Assembly: GCF_001277175.1 (NCBI RefSeq)
Contig: NZ_CP012257.1
Coordinates: forward strand, 1,426,001-1,490,000
Reading direction: 5' to 3'
DNA length: 64,000 nucleotides
Source of the DNA: Cronobacter universalis NCTC 9529
GTDB lineage: Bacteria; Pseudomonadota; Gammaproteobacteria; Enterobacterales; Enterobacteriaceae
Shown: piece by piece, positions 30,354 to 39,122 of the stretch
Position numbering within the stretch: the first letter of the stretch is position 1
Layout: the number at the start of each line of letters is the position of its first letter
The notes under the pieces: model-generated
Databases searched by the model: none
Told to the model about the DNA's origin: nothing
Seen by the model: the letters and a program-made list of their open reading frames with translations, nothing else
Program-made: the position numbers and the translations under genes

Positions 30354-31166
30354 TCAGGCGAACGGCGCGTCGCCGTTCAGCACCTTGTCGATAATCTCCA
30401 GTACGCCGTCCTGATTGTTGGCGGGCGCACGGTAACGCGCGACTTTGTGGATCGCCTCCGGCGCGTTGTCCATCGCAAACCCAAACCCGGCATGACGCAG
30501 CATCTCAACGTCATTGCCGCCGTCGCCAAACGCCACGACCTCGCTGTCCGCAATGCCCCAGCGCTGTTGCAGCATCTGAATGCCGTTGGCTTTATGAAGC
30601 CCCGGAATGATGAGATCGATAGAGCCGTGGCCGCTGGAGACCGGCACCACGATCCCTTCAAACGCCTCGGTCAGTTCGTCCATTCGTTTCAGTAACTCGA
30701 TATCCGGCAGGTTAAGCGCGAATTTAAAGAAAATGTCGTTGATACCGTGCAGGTCGTCGACAAACGCCAGGCGGTGATAGTAGTGCGCCGCCATCTCTTT
30801 GAAGCGCTCGTCGTAGCGCTTGAGCGTGTAGCCGCTGTGTTTCCCGCAGGCGATGATTTCCAGATGGTCCAGCGTCATCAGGTGGTCGACGACGTGACGA
30901 TAGTCGTCATCGCTGAGCTCGCCGTTAAACACATCTTCCCCTTCGCACACCACCCACGCGCCGTTTTCCGCCACGAAGGCGATGTCGTCGGCGATGTCCG
31001 GGAAGAACGACGCCAGCTGGTAGTACTGGTTGCCGCTCGCCACCACAAAACGGATGCCGCGCGCTTTCAGTTCGGCGTATTGCTTAAGAAAACGCTCGCG
31101 GTGATACGTCTTGTCATCGCGTAAAAACGTGCCGTCCATATCCACGGCGATTAACTTAACTGTCAT
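30354..31166 (-). CDS. ybjI: HAD-family (Cof-type) phosphatase YbjI
   Basis: YbjI is a cytosolic HAD phosphatase; the E. coli protein is linked to FMN and riboflavin-precursor dephosphorylation. The 270-residue product has motif I AVDMDGTFL (both Asp), motif II VVASGNQYY, a Cof-type C2 cap and motif IV FGDGGNDVEMLRHAG. It is clearly homologous to YbjI of E. coli though more diverged than its neighbours. It is convergent with mdfA across a 33-bp GC-rich hairpin without a clear T-run. Confidence 0.87.
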   Translation of the reverse strand: MTVKLIAVDMDGTFLRDDKTYHRERFLKQYAELKARGIRFVVASGNQYYQLASFFPDIADDIAFVAENGAWVVCEGEDVFNGELSDDDYRHVVDHLMTLDHLEIIACGKHSGYTLKRYDERFKEMAAHYYHRLAFVDDLHGINDIFFKFALNLPDIELLKRMDELTEAFEGIVVPVSSGHGSIDLIIPGLHKANGIQMLQQRWGIADSEVVAFGDGGNDVEMLRHAGFGFAMDNAPEAIHKVARYRAPANNQDGVLEIIDKVLNGDAPFA

Positions 31167-31276
31167 AAACGCTCCTTAAGGATTTACCCGGCCTGACACA
31201 TAAAAAGTGCGGATAATGGCCTGTTAACATAAGCTGTGGTTATTAAAAGGATTTTTACTTAATTCAAATTTAGACC

Positions 31277-31304
31277 TAAAGCTAAATTGCCCCGGGGCCG
31301 ATAG
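31277..31304 (+). promoter_or_regulatory. Sigma-28 (FliA)-type promoter of the orphan flagellin
   Basis: CTAAA begins at 31276 and TAAA at 31277, followed after 16 bases by GCCGATAG at 31297-31304. The FliA consensus is TAAA-N15-GCCGATAA, so seven of eight -10 bases match, with one extra spacer base. It lies 43 bp upstream of the flagellin ATG. Confidence 0.65.
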
Positions 31305-31346
31305 TAGCCTTGTTAACGACTCTCCGACGTGCGAAACGGCAACCCT

Positions 31347-32798
31347 ATGGCGACTATCTTCAACAATCTGATGTCCGGCAATGTCCTGACGCAGCAGAAA
31401 AAAACGGCCGCTAGCTTAAGCCAGTCCATCGAGCGGCTCTCATCCGGCATGCGCATTAACAGCGCGAAGGATGACGCTGCCGGGCAGGCTATCGCCAACC
31501 GTATGTCCGCCACGCTCAGGGCGAATGACGTGGCCTCGCGCAGCATGAACGACGGGATCAGCCTCTCGCAGACGGCCGAAGGGGCGCTTTCTGAAGTGAC
31601 CGATCTGCTGACGCGCGCAAAAGAGCTTGCCGTGCAGTCCGCGACCGGCACGCTGGGCGCAAGCGATCGCGCGGCGATCTCTGCGGAGTTCAGCGAGATC
31701 AAAGCGCAGATAGACGCGATTTCCACAGGGACGACGATTTTCGGCAAATATCCGCTGGCGCCCGCGGCATCGCCGCCGCCGCCCGCGTCGCAGCTCGGCA
31801 ATATTCCGTCTATCAACCAGCGCTTCCCGGTGCCAGGCCAGCAATACACCTTTTCGTCCGGACTGGTGCCGCTGGCCTATATTCCGGCAGGCGCGACCGA
31901 CATCACGCTTACGATTAACTCGGGTTGGATGGATGACGATATCCAGCTGTTCAGCCGCGATGGCAGCCATCTCGTCGGTACGCCGGTGAACGGCCCCACG
32001 CGCGATTTCACCTGGACCAATAACGGGGTGAACAGCACGGCGACCGCCAACACAAAAGTTATCTCGACCGATAACGGTTTTTTGCCGGGCGCCAGTTACA
32101 GCGACGCGAACCTGACGCAGGGGCCCGCCACCTACAACGTGAACGGCGGCGCGGTGAAGCAGTACAACGGCATGACCATCACCTACAGCGGCGATGGCGA
32201 CCGCTACGAAACGCCGGCGACGGGCTGGGCCAACAACGGGACGGTATCGCCCGGCGACTATGTCGAGCGGCTTTCTATCGATAAGGTGACGGAAGATGTG
32301 ATTATCATGGTGGTCGGCAACGGCTCGTTTTACGGACAGATGACCTGGACGAAACTGCCGAAGCCCACCGATCCGCCGGATAACGGGCCGGTCAGCACCG
32401 ATACGGATATCGTAATGAGCGCGGACTATGGCGAGGCGGTGCAGTATAAAACCATCCCCGGCACGCCCTCGGACACGAAAACGCTCGGCCTTGATACCGC
32501 GCGGCTTGATAATCAGCAGAGCGCGTCGCAGGCGATAGACGCCATCGATCACGCGCTCGATACTGTGAGCGCGTATCGGGGCACCTACGGGAGCCTCGTG
32601 AATACGTTCGATTCGGCGAAGGCCGGGCTGGCGCAGGATACCGCCGCCACGACCGCCGCGCGCAGCCGCATTGAGGATGCGGATTTCGCGCAGGAGGCGA
32701 GCAATCTCAGCCGGACGCAGATCCTGCAACAGGCCGGGGACGCCGTGCTGGCGCAGGCGAACCAGCAGGCGCAGAGCGTGCTCTCGTTGCTTAAATAA
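31347..32798 (+). CDS. Orphan flagellin with an unusual central domain
   Basis: The 483-residue protein has the flagellin N-terminal D0/D1 region (about 1-135; [43 protein letters not shown]) and C-terminal D1/D0 region (about 385-483; [40 protein letters not shown]). Between them is a 230-residue proline-started segment predicted to be beta-rich ([42 protein letters not shown]), unlike the usual D2/D3 domains of FliC. The start MATIFNN is chosen by family; the ribosome site is weak. No flagellar gene lies nearby, but a sigma-28-like promoter is present, so it is probably produced with the flagellar regulon. Its stop overlaps that of convergent ybjJ by 8 bp. It is absent from this site in E. 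coli K-12. Confidence 0.85.
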   Translation: MATIFNNLMSGNVLTQQKKTAASLSQSIERLSSGMRINSAKDDAAGQAIANRMSATLRANDVASRSMNDGISLSQTAEGALSEVTDLLTRAKELAVQSATGTLGASDRAAISAEFSEIKAQIDAISTGTTIFGKYPLAPAASPPPPASQLGNIPSINQRFPVPGQQYTFSSGLVPLAYIPAGATDITLTINSGWMDDDIQLFSRDGSHLVGTPVNGPTRDFTWTNNGVNSTATANTKVISTDNGFLPGASYSDANLTQGPATYNVNGGAVKQYNGMTITYSGDGDRYETPATGWANNGTVSPGDYVERLSIDKVTEDVIIMVVGNGSFYGQMTWTKLPKPTDPPDNGPVSTDTDIVMSADYGEAVQYKTIPGTPSDTKTLGLDTARLDNQQSASQAIDAIDHALDTVSAYRGTYGSLVNTFDSAKAGLAQDTAATTAARSRIEDADFAQEASNLSRTQILQQAGDAVLAQANQQAQSVLSLLK

Positions 32799-34017
32799 CG
32801 TCACGCGCCTGCCCGGACGCTGACGCCACAGGCGTAGCGGGTTTCGCCACCGCGCGAGCCACCACGGCCGCCAGCACGACCAGTGACAACACCACCAGCA
32901 TCGCGCTGCGTAATCCGTAATGTTCCCCCAGGAAGCCGAGTAACGGCGGGCCCACCAGGAAGGCGATATAGCCTGCCGTCGCCACCACACTCACGCGCAC
33001 CGGCGCATCCGGCCCGGTATCGCTCGCCGCCGAAATCGTCAGCGGGAAGCCGAGCGACGCGCCCAGACCCCACAGCAGCACCGACACGCTCGCGATAATC
33101 GGGTTATCGACAAAGATAATCAGCCCGATGCCGAGCGCGCCCATAATGGCGCTGGCGCGCACCACGTTAACGCGGCTGTAGCGGTCGATAAACCAGCCGC
33201 CAAAGAAACGGCCGAGCGTCATGCCGAGCGTAAAACCGGCGTAAATGAGCGAGCCGGAGGTGGGGCTGAAACCGTGGCCGTCCACCATCAGGAGCGGCAG
33301 CCAGTCGTTGGCGGAGCCTTCGGCAAACGCCATCGCCAGCACAATCAGACCAATCAACAGCAGCTGGGTGTCTCTCCAGAACGGGATATGGCCGGCAGGA
33401 CGCTGCTGGCGCGCTTCTTTCGTCTCGATGCCGACGCCCCTCGGGATAGCCCGCAGCCCGATGATAATCGGGATAACGGTAATCAGCGTGGCAATCGCGA
33501 GATGCAGATCGGCGCGAAAATGCAACGCCGTCAGGCTCAGGCCGATGCCCGCGCCAATCAGCGTGCCGAGGCTGTAAAAGCCGTGCATCATCGGCAGAAC
33601 GGTCTTGTTCTGTAACTGCTCGACGGTCGCGCCTTCGACATTGAGCGCCACTTCGGCGGAACCCATGCCCGCGCCCAGCACCGCCAGCCCGCAGGCAAAC
33701 AGCAGCGGCGAGGCGAACCACAGCGCGAGCGCCATCAGCAACATGCCGATAACCCCAAGCGCCATGCCGTTGCGGATAACCGTATGCGTGCCGAGGCGCT
33801 TCACCAGCCAGCCGGAGCAGAGAATACCGCTCATGGAGCCAACGGAAAGCCCGAACAACACAATGCCCATGCCAGCGGTGGAGACCGCCAGCACATCACG
33901 AATGGACGGCGTGCGGGTCGCCCAGGAGGCCATCAACAGGCCCGGCAGAAAGAAAAACAGAAACAGCGCCCACGTCCGGTGACGCAGCGCGGAAGAGTGA
34001 TTCACGTCGGATGACAT
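32791..34017 (-). CDS. ybjJ: MFS transporter YbjJ
   Basis: This 408-residue, 12-TM member of the major facilitator superfamily matches E. coli YbjJ in position and motifs: [17 protein letters not shown] in TM1-2, [16 protein letters not shown] in TM4-5 and [14 protein letters not shown] in TM10. Its substrate is unknown. The start MSSDVNHSS at 34017 is preferred to the longer frame, which would run through the divergent palindrome. It is divergent from rcdA, and both are likely controlled through that palindrome. Confidence 0.9.
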   Translation of the reverse strand: MSSDVNHSSALRHRTWALFLFFFLPGLLMASWATRTPSIRDVLAVSTAGMGIVLFGLSVGSMSGILCSGWLVKRLGTHTVIRNGMALGVIGMLLMALALWFASPLLFACGLAVLGAGMGSAEVALNVEGATVEQLQNKTVLPMMHGFYSLGTLIGAGIGLSLTALHFRADLHLAIATLITVIPIIIGLRAIPRGVGIETKEARQQRPAGHIPFWRDTQLLLIGLIVLAMAFAEGSANDWLPLLMVDGHGFSPTSGSLIYAGFTLGMTLGRFFGGWFIDRYSRVNVVRASAIMGALGIGLIIFVDNPIIASVSVLLWGLGASLGFPLTISAASDTGPDAPVRVSVVATAGYIAFLVGPPLLGFLGEHYGLRSAMLVVLSLVVLAAVVARAVAKPATPVASASGQARDVI

Positions 34018-34066
34018 AGCCCATTCGCCTGGAGAGTGAAAAAGAACCTTTAAAACGTAGCAAGGT

Positions 34067-34084
34067 TGTGTACATTTGTACACA
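34067..34084. promoter_or_regulatory. Perfect 18-bp palindrome between ybjJ and rcdA
   Basis: TGTGTACA-TT-TGTACACA is an 8-bp perfect inverted repeat with a 2-base centre. It is placed between divergent starts (34017 and 34122), as expected for the operator of the TetR-type regulator RcdA. Confidence 0.65.
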
Positions 34085-34121
34085 TACAGAAAATGCTTTC
34101 CGGCTGAGAATTCGACACCCT

Positions 34122-34667
34122 ATGGCGACACGACAAAACGACCCGCAACGCCGCGAGCGTATTCTGGAAGCGACGCTCGCCTGCATCGCCACGCACGGCT
34201 TTCATCATATTACGCACCGTAAAATCGCCCTTGAGGCTGGCGTGCCGCTGGGCTCGGTCACCTACTATTTTACGACGCTGGAGGCGCTGCTGGCCGAGGC
34301 GTTTACGCGTTTCGCCGAGAGCATGTCGCGCCAGTACCAGGCGCTGATGGCGCAGGCGCAGAGCCGTGAAGAGGCCTGCGAGGCGTTAACGGCGCTGATT
34401 TGCGGCGCGCAGGTGACGACGCCAGAAAATATGGAGCTGATGTACCAGCTTTACGCCTACGCCAGCCGCCAGCCGCAACTCAAGATCATCATGCAGGACT
34501 GGATGCGCCGCAGCCAGCAGACGCTCGAAACCTGGTTCGACCCGGCGACCGCCCGCGCGCTCGATGCGTTTGTCGAAGGGATGACGCTGCACTACGTCGT
34601 CGACCGCGAGCCGCTGAATCGCGAGACCATCCGCAGTATGGTGGGGAGAATTGTGGGGGAGGGGTGA
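34122..34667 (+). CDS. rcdA: TetR-family regulator RcdA (YbjK)
   Basis: RcdA is a TetR-type DNA-binding protein; in E. coli it activates csgD and acts in stress and biofilm control. The 181 residues have an N-terminal helix-turn-helix ([40 protein letters not shown], about residues 11-50) and a TetR ligand domain. The start [11 protein letters not shown] at 34122 matches E. coli; the longer frame enters the palindrome. In E. coli, rcdA is followed by rybB and ybjL; here 9.6 kb of accessory DNA intervenes. Confidence 0.9.
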   Translation: MATRQNDPQRRERILEATLACIATHGFHHITHRKIALEAGVPLGSVTYYFTTLEALLAEAFTRFAESMSRQYQALMAQAQSREEACEALTALICGAQVTTPENMELMYQLYAYASRQPQLKIIMQDWMRRSQQTLETWFDPATARALDAFVEGMTLHYVVDREPLNRETIRSMVGRIVGEG

Positions 34668-34791
34668 GGGGAACTGAATACACGAAACCGAGAAAGATAC
34701 TTCTGGTCAATTAAGCCTAATTAAAATGATGCAAAATCCCCTCAACGGCATTTCGCTTTAATATATTTATGCGCAAAAAGGACGGGAGCGG

Positions 34792-35124
34792 ATGAAGACG
34801 GTATCTGATAAAGAGATTCAGGCAATAATCTTAAAAGAATTGCCGCTGGTGACGTCTTTTACACTTAAAACACAACAGCATGATATTAACAGCCCTTTGC
34901 AGGAAACGTTTGAAGCCGAGGATATCGCAGAGATGGCGCAGGCGCTTTTTAGCCACTTCGGAACAGAGCACAGCTGCTTCGATCTGGCCGCCTACTATCC
35001 GTGGAAAGCTCCACGATTGTTTTCACGCAAGCCAGTGATACAGGATAAACCGCCATTGACAATCAGGATGTTTGTGGCGTCAGTGAAGGCGGGGAGGTGG
35101 TTGTATGGAAATTGTCAGGAGTAG
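34792..35124 (+). CDS. DUF1493-family protein
   Basis: The 110-residue protein ends in the block FSRKPVIQDKPPLTIRMFVASVKAGRWLYG, which is typical of the DUF1493 family of small enterobacterial proteins often found in accessory loci and sometimes beside acyl-carrier-like genes. Function is not known. GGGAGCGG precedes the ATG. It is AT-richer than rcdA and marks the start of the island. No signal peptide or membrane segment is seen. Confidence 0.72.
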   Translation: MKTVSDKEIQAIILKELPLVTSFTLKTQQHDINSPLQETFEAEDIAEMAQALFSHFGTEHSCFDLAAYYPWKAPRLFSRKPVIQDKPPLTIRMFVASVKAGRWLYGNCQE

Positions 35125-35236
35125 TTATATTCTGATTCAGCGTTAGCTATTATTTAAAATGCAGGCCTGCGCACGAAAATCCATCCTTTTTTAAATCACA
35201 TTTTTTGCAAATGTGATTAAGTGAGGTTTATTAAGG

Positions 35237-35941
35237 ATGAGTAAGCGTGAAGATATTGTAGATGGGAAGTTGAGTGCTGGTCTTAAATATGGGCTTGTCT
35301 ATACTGAGGTTCTGGGCTGGATTGATTTAGGCCACGCACAGGGTAACGATATAAGGAAATTATTAAAGGATTTTGCGATCGGGGAATCATCAGGCAAAAA
35401 AGAATACAACGTGTCTTACTCGCAATCCATGGTTGATCCCACAAGGTCTATAAAAATGGGAAAGTTCCTTACCTGGACTATCAAACGCGGACGTACTTAT
35501 AACGAGCAATTGAGCATCGCCTTAGCCATGATGATGATTCTGGCCGGAAAATTTGAAGGATTACAACGTTCATTTTTTATCCGTTTATTTACAGATAGTG
35601 GATTTAGTGGCGAAGATTTGATTTCAGATTTGTTGGGTTTTTATCGTGTAGTCGCTATATATAATCCTTTCGACTTGCTGCGGCCAGTCAGTAGAGAGGA
35701 TGCTTTAACTCGCTGGGACTACTACGGTAAAATTGGTAACTGGAAGAGTGATGATTTCAGACCATGGCTTTTTCCTGACCCGGAACGGTTTCCTGACGCA
35801 AAACCGCGTAAGGGATATCTGCCTTATTTTATGCGAACTATCACTCCATGGCATGACTTCCGCTCTGGTATAGTTAAAATTAACACTATGAACGGGAATT
35901 ATATGGATAGCGCTAAAGGAGGTTCGCTACCTTATGCGTAA
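35237..35941 (+). CDS. Uncharacterised protein, 234 aa, paired with a membrane-anchored protein
   Basis: I do not assign a function. The protein is soluble, with conserved-looking blocks GKLSAGLKYGLVYTEVLGWIDLGHAQG, SYSQSMVDPTRSIKMGKFLTW and DFRSGIVKIN, which recall a family of hypothetical proteins in enterobacterial accessory regions. The tryptophan- and aromatic-rich core suggests a globular enzyme or binding domain. GAGG lies 12 bases before the ATG. The stop overlaps the start of the next gene by 8 bp, so the two are coupled. Codon use is AT-rich compared with the backbone, which indicates transfer. Confidence 0.7.
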   Translation: MSKREDIVDGKLSAGLKYGLVYTEVLGWIDLGHAQGNDIRKLLKDFAIGESSGKKEYNVSYSQSMVDPTRSIKMGKFLTWTIKRGRTYNEQLSIALAMMMILAGKFEGLQRSFFIRLFTDSGFSGEDLISDLLGFYRVVAIYNPFDLLRPVSREDALTRWDYYGKIGNWKSDDFRPWLFPDPERFPDAKPRKGYLPYFMRTITPWHDFRSGIVKINTMNGNYMDSAKGGSLPYA

Positions 35942-36359
35942 GAAGGCAAAAGTCCTTATTGTTCTGGCTGTGCTTTTGGCAGGCGCGTTCGGCTGTGCTA
36001 TTCCATACATCAAAATGGAATTTACAGAAAGTGCTTACTATACCGAGAAAGATGAACGAGAGTATCGCTTCTTCACGCCCCAAATCTTACAGGAAATGCC
36101 GCGGATTTCTGAAAAATACGAATTTAGCTTTATCAATGTTAGCGGGCCTGCTTCTCAGGTGCATGTGGTTAAATTCTATAGGACATCTGATACCAGACAG
36201 GTGGACCGTTACCTCACCTCTAAAGGCTATAAAAAACAGGCAACCTGCGATATCGAGGCAACTTGCTGGCGCGGCAGTGATCCGCAAGAAACGCTCTATG
36301 TCGGAACTTTCAAGGACGAAAATATGGTCATGGTTCAGGTCGTTATTGATTTCTCATAG
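35934..36359 (+). CDS. Small membrane-anchored or secreted protein, 141 aa
   Basis: The product has a positively charged start and one hydrophobic segment (VLIVLAVLLAGAFGCAIPYI, about residues 6-25) and then about 115 residues outside the membrane. The AFGC sequence is a poor lipobox, so either a signal anchor or a weak lipoprotein signal is possible. Two cysteines in the mature part (ATCDIEATCW) could form a disulfide. It is translated from GGAGG inside the end of the preceding gene. The pairing of a soluble and an exported small protein is seen in effector/immunity and envelope modules, but nothing specific is recognised. Confidence 0.68.
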   Translation: MRKKAKVLIVLAVLLAGAFGCAIPYIKMEFTESAYYTEKDEREYRFFTPQILQEMPRISEKYEFSFINVSGPASQVHVVKFYRTSDTRQVDRYLTSKGYKKQATCDIEATCWRGSDPQETLYVGTFKDENMVMVQVVIDFS

Positions 36360-36494
36360 ACAGTGAAACGGTTTTTTATCAGGAAAATAGTTTTTGAACT
36401 GGTGGTAAGAACCGAAAAAAACTTGAGTGGCATCTTAGGCCATTTTTGAACGCTGAAACATCAGTGCATAGCGGCAATACCAAACCCCGGACAA

Positions 36495-36521
36495 CAAAAA
36501 ACCCATTTATGTAAATGGGTT
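36495..36521 (-). terminator. Terminator of the int-HEPN operon
   Basis: On the minus strand, AACCCATTTA-CA-TAAATGGGTT is a perfect 10-bp stem followed by TTTT. It lies 60 bp past the end of the HEPN-like gene and overlaps the candidate attL core. Confidence 0.85.
36496..36505. other. Candidate attL core
   Basis: AAAAAACCCA is shared with 44252-44261, the last bases of the rybB terminator. The left flank ACAAC also matches the E. coli sequence just past rybB as I recall it, which would be expected if host sequence lies on this side. The repeat is short, so the site is tentative. Confidence 0.4.
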
Positions 36522-36580
36522 AGTGAAAACAACGACTTTTAATATTATCAATAAGTTAGTTTGGTGGTAAATAGTGGCGA

Positions 36581-37303
36581 TTACGGGGTAGTGCCAACCG
36601 CTGTCGCCACTTTGTCGCCACTTCGGATCTTCTTCTCGTACTCATCTAATGCTTGCTCAACTTCGGCTAGATACGATTTGAAGGAGTCTAAGACCATGGT
36701 CAATGAACCGTTCATAAAAAGAACTTGTTTTCCATCCTTTTTAAATAAATCAGGATGAGCATCCATGAGTTCGAAAATGGGTTTAATGTTCTGTCCATCA
36801 TTTTCTATGTATTTAGCATCGTTGTGTGCACAGCTATTTCTCAACTTTGTTATTTTTTTGATGGTTGAATAGTGAGTCGATGTTTTCATGCCTAGTAGTT
36901 TTTTTATGAATAAATGACTTCTCTCAAATCCGCTACCTTTAAGGTCTGAAATGTTGATTGGGGTTTGATGTTTACGAGCAAAGTTATTGCAGAATTTTTC
37001 AATCTCGTGCTCAAACATTCCGAAAATAGTTAAAAAAACAGACCTTCGAAATATACTTGGATAATATTCCAAGAACATTTCATCTAGATCAACAGATGAA
37101 CTGTCAAGGCCCATGTAGTAATCGATGGACTGATAGAGACCTTCTTCAGGGGAAATGTCAATTACATATTCTTCTGGACCCTTTTCTTTATATTCTGTAA
37201 TCCCTTTGTCAATGGAAGATTCACTTTGTAGTATTAATGTTTCGATGATTTCAAATGTTAGGGAGAAATCGAAAACTGGAAATGTTAATGAGAATTTAAC
37301 CAT
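36581..37303 (-). CDS. HEPN-domain-like protein coupled to the prophage integrase
   Basis: The 240-residue protein is not in the core set of 186/P2 genes. Its helical second half contains KLRNSCAHND, giving R155-N-S-C-A-H160, the Rx4H motif with a polar residue after Arg that is typical of HEPN RNases and HEPN toxins. The first 60 residues are beta-rich or mixed. No membrane segment is seen. Its ATG overlaps the stop of integrase (TAATG), so it should be translated by coupling from the SOS-controlled int message. The last codons (GDKVAT) fall on a repeat that also lies near the other end of the prophage. A function in RNA cleavage during induction or abortive infection is inference. Confidence 0.7.
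   Translation of the reverse strand: MVKFSLTFPVFDFSLTFEIIETLILQSESSIDKGITEYKEKGPEEYVIDISPEEGLYQSIDYYMGLDSSSVDLDEMFLEYYPSIFRRSVFLTIFGMFEHEIEKFCNNFARKHQTPINISDLKGSGFERSHLFIKKLLGMKTSTHYSTIKKITKLRNSCAHNDAKYIENDGQNIKPIFELMDAHPDLFKKDGKQVLFMNGSLTMVLDSFKSYLAEVEQALDEYEKKIRSGDKVATAVGTTP
36602..36619. repeat. Left copy of tandem GTCGCC repeat, candidate integrase arm sites
   Basis: TGTCGCCACTTTGTCGCC matches the right copy at 44175-44192 in 17 of 18 positions. Each copy is two GTCGCC boxes, one helical turn apart, about 60-100 bp inside the proposed att cores. Confidence 0.55.
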
Positions 37304-38346
37304 TATGGAACCCTTTTAAAATTTACTTCATTGACACTCAGTGTTGCCAGAGGATTAAAGCGAAGTGCTGTTTCTAAGTGATCAGGCGCTAGATGAGCAT
37401 AACGCATTGTCATTTTGATGTCGTGATGTCCAAGGATTTTTTGTAAAGCAAGAATGTTACCGCCGGACATCATAAAGTGGGCTGCAAATGTGTGTCGAAG
37501 AACATGAGTCAGTTGTCCGCGTGGAAGGACAATTGAGGTTTTATCCATCACCGACAAAAATTGGAAATAGCAGTCAGTAAAGAATTTGAAGCCGTCCAGG
37601 GCAATGATTTCCTCATACAGCTCTTTGCTAATCGGAATGCTGCGGTTCTTTTTGCCTTTGGTTCTAGTAAATGTGATTCGGTATTTTGTAACCTGTGAAC
37701 GCGTAAGGTTTACAGCTTCGCGCCAACGTGCACCTGTGCTTAGGCAGATTTTGACAACCAAAGCGAGAAGGGGGCTTTGACGACGGCAGTCGTCCAATAG
37801 TTCTGTTATTTGCTCATGCGTTAGCCAGGCCATCTCTTTTTCAGCAATGGTGAATTTGCGCATGTTCTCAAGTGGGTTCGGTGCGCTCCATTCTCCAAGC
37901 CGGGCCAGCTCACTAAAAACTCCGCTCAGATAGCTTTGTTCTAAATTGATAGTTACCGGACTCGCTCCATTTTTCCATTTCTCACTGAAATAGATTTCTC
38001 CGGTCAGACGTTTGTCGCGGTAGTGTGCAAACATTTTAGCTGTGAGGTCTGTCGCAGGAGGATTTCCGAGGGCACCAACCATCAGGAGCAGCTTGTCATA
38101 AACATGTTCGCCAGCAGTCAAAGATTTGCCGTGCAGCTTGAACCAGAGTTCAACTATGTCTTTTAATGAACGACGGTCTACCGATTCGCCCAGCCAGGGT
38201 TTTGCTTCAGTTTCCTCCATGGTGTAGCGTTCAAAGGCCAGAGCTTCACCTTTTGTTGCAAACTGCTTGCGGACACGCCTGCCAGAGCGTCCCATGGGAT
38301 AACACTCGCAGAGCCATTTTCCTGTTGTGAGTTTTCGTACTGCCAT
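37303..38346 (-). CDS. int: Tyrosine integrase of the 186/P2 type
   Basis: This 347-residue site-specific recombinase inserts and excises the prophage. The N-terminal arm-binding domain (VRKLTTGKWLCECYPMGRSGRRVRKQFATKGEALAFE pattern) is of the P2/186 type. The catalytic set is present: Arg207 (STGARWREA), Lys in TKGKKNRSIP (about 230-233), His281/Arg284 (HVLRH), His307-His308 (LGHHD) and the nucleophile Tyr316 (MRYAHL). ATG 38346 has GGAGG nine bases upstream; the ORF start five codons earlier has no ribosome site. The gene is intact, so excision or transposase-like mobility of the remnant could still be possible. The HEPN-like gene follows by overlap. Confidence 0.93.
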   Translation of the reverse strand: MAVRKLTTGKWLCECYPMGRSGRRVRKQFATKGEALAFERYTMEETEAKPWLGESVDRRSLKDIVELWFKLHGKSLTAGEHVYDKLLLMVGALGNPPATDLTAKMFAHYRDKRLTGEIYFSEKWKNGASPVTINLEQSYLSGVFSELARLGEWSAPNPLENMRKFTIAEKEMAWLTHEQITELLDDCRRQSPLLALVVKICLSTGARWREAVNLTRSQVTKYRITFTRTKGKKNRSIPISKELYEEIIALDGFKFFTDCYFQFLSVMDKTSIVLPRGQLTHVLRHTFAAHFMMSGGNILALQKILGHHDIKMTMRYAHLAPDHLETALRFNPLATLSVNEVNFKRVP

Positions 38347-38354
38347 AAAAATGT

Positions 38355-38398
38355 CCTCCAATGGAGAACATTTATACTGTTTTTTTGTACAGTGTCAA
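38355..38398 (-). promoter_or_regulatory. Sigma-70 promoter of int with a LexA (SOS) box in the spacer
   Basis: On the minus strand TTGACA (plus 38393-38398) and TATAAA (plus 38371-38376) are 16 bases apart. A LexA box fills the spacer: plus-strand TACTGTTTTTTTGTACAGTG at 38375-38394, i.e. CTG-N10-CAG, close to the consensus. The GGAGG ribosome site of int lies at 38355-38359. Confidence 0.85.
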
Positions 38399-38441
38399 TG
38401 TATGAGGAACGTGTAATCATACATGTGATATGTGCTTTGGA

Positions 38442-39122
38442 TTAGTGCACTTTTGTCACATCTATGTTTTTATCGATTTTGCCTCTATCACTGTAGGACC
38501 TTTGTTCTTTTCTTTTAATGTATAATTCCCAGCGAATATTATTCATTATAATGGCATAAATATTAAAAATAAAAGTCTTAACTACTAATACTAAGTAAAT
38601 AAGACTAGTCCCTATAAGGCAATATCCTAATTTGATAATTAACTCTTTTATCAATTTTGAACCTGGAATTAAATCAATGATATTGCCAATCATCCCATTT
38701 GACTGACAAAATAGAATTATAACTAGATAAATGAAAGTAAACGTAATAAAAGAAATAAAAACTTTCATAAACGCCATGAAGTTATATTTCAACGTGGGCA
38801 TCTGTGTTTTTTTATGCTGTACTGACATCATTTGAAGAAACATATCGGGCTTAGATAGTGTTGCAAATATAGTGAAACCTGCAATAAGAAAACCTAGGGT
38901 TGTTACTGCAAAGTTGAAACCAATCAAAGCCCAGTTTCTGATATCAGAGACTAAATGAGACGTATCCTTCTCAATGAAAAAAGAGTTTGTCAATAAAAAA
39001 ATAGACGCTGCGAGCAAAATGCAAACATGGAATGTACTAATAGTAATCCGTTTGCAGAGCAAGTAAACATCCCAAAGATTTTTTTCTTTGGTTATTTCTT
39101 TAGCGTCTATTTTATTTATCAT
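38442..39122 (-). CDS. Four-TM membrane protein of a prophage two-gene module
   Basis: The 226-residue protein has four hydrophobic segments: about residues 29-50, 68-92, 115-140 and 160-195, with a basic C-terminal tail (YIKRKEQRSYSDRGKIDKN). No transporter or enzyme signature is seen. Its ATG overlaps the stop of the upstream soluble gene (TGATG), so the proteins are made together. The arrangement of a soluble partner and a small multi-pass membrane protein recalls membrane-acting anti-phage modules such as Kiwa, but I see no known Kiwa domain and gene order differs. It ends 96 bp before the int start, upstream of the int promoter. AT-rich composition sets it apart from the backbone. Confidence 0.72.
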   Translation of the reverse strand: MINKIDAKEITKEKNLWDVYLLCKRITISTFHVCILLAASIFLLTNSFFIEKDTSHLVSDIRNWALIGFNFAVTTLGFLIAGFTIFATLSKPDMFLQMMSVQHKKTQMPTLKYNFMAFMKVFISFITFTFIYLVIILFCQSNGMIGNIIDLIPGSKLIKELIIKLGYCLIGTSLIYLVLVVKTFIFNIYAIIMNNIRWELYIKRKEQRSYSDRGKIDKNIDVTKVH

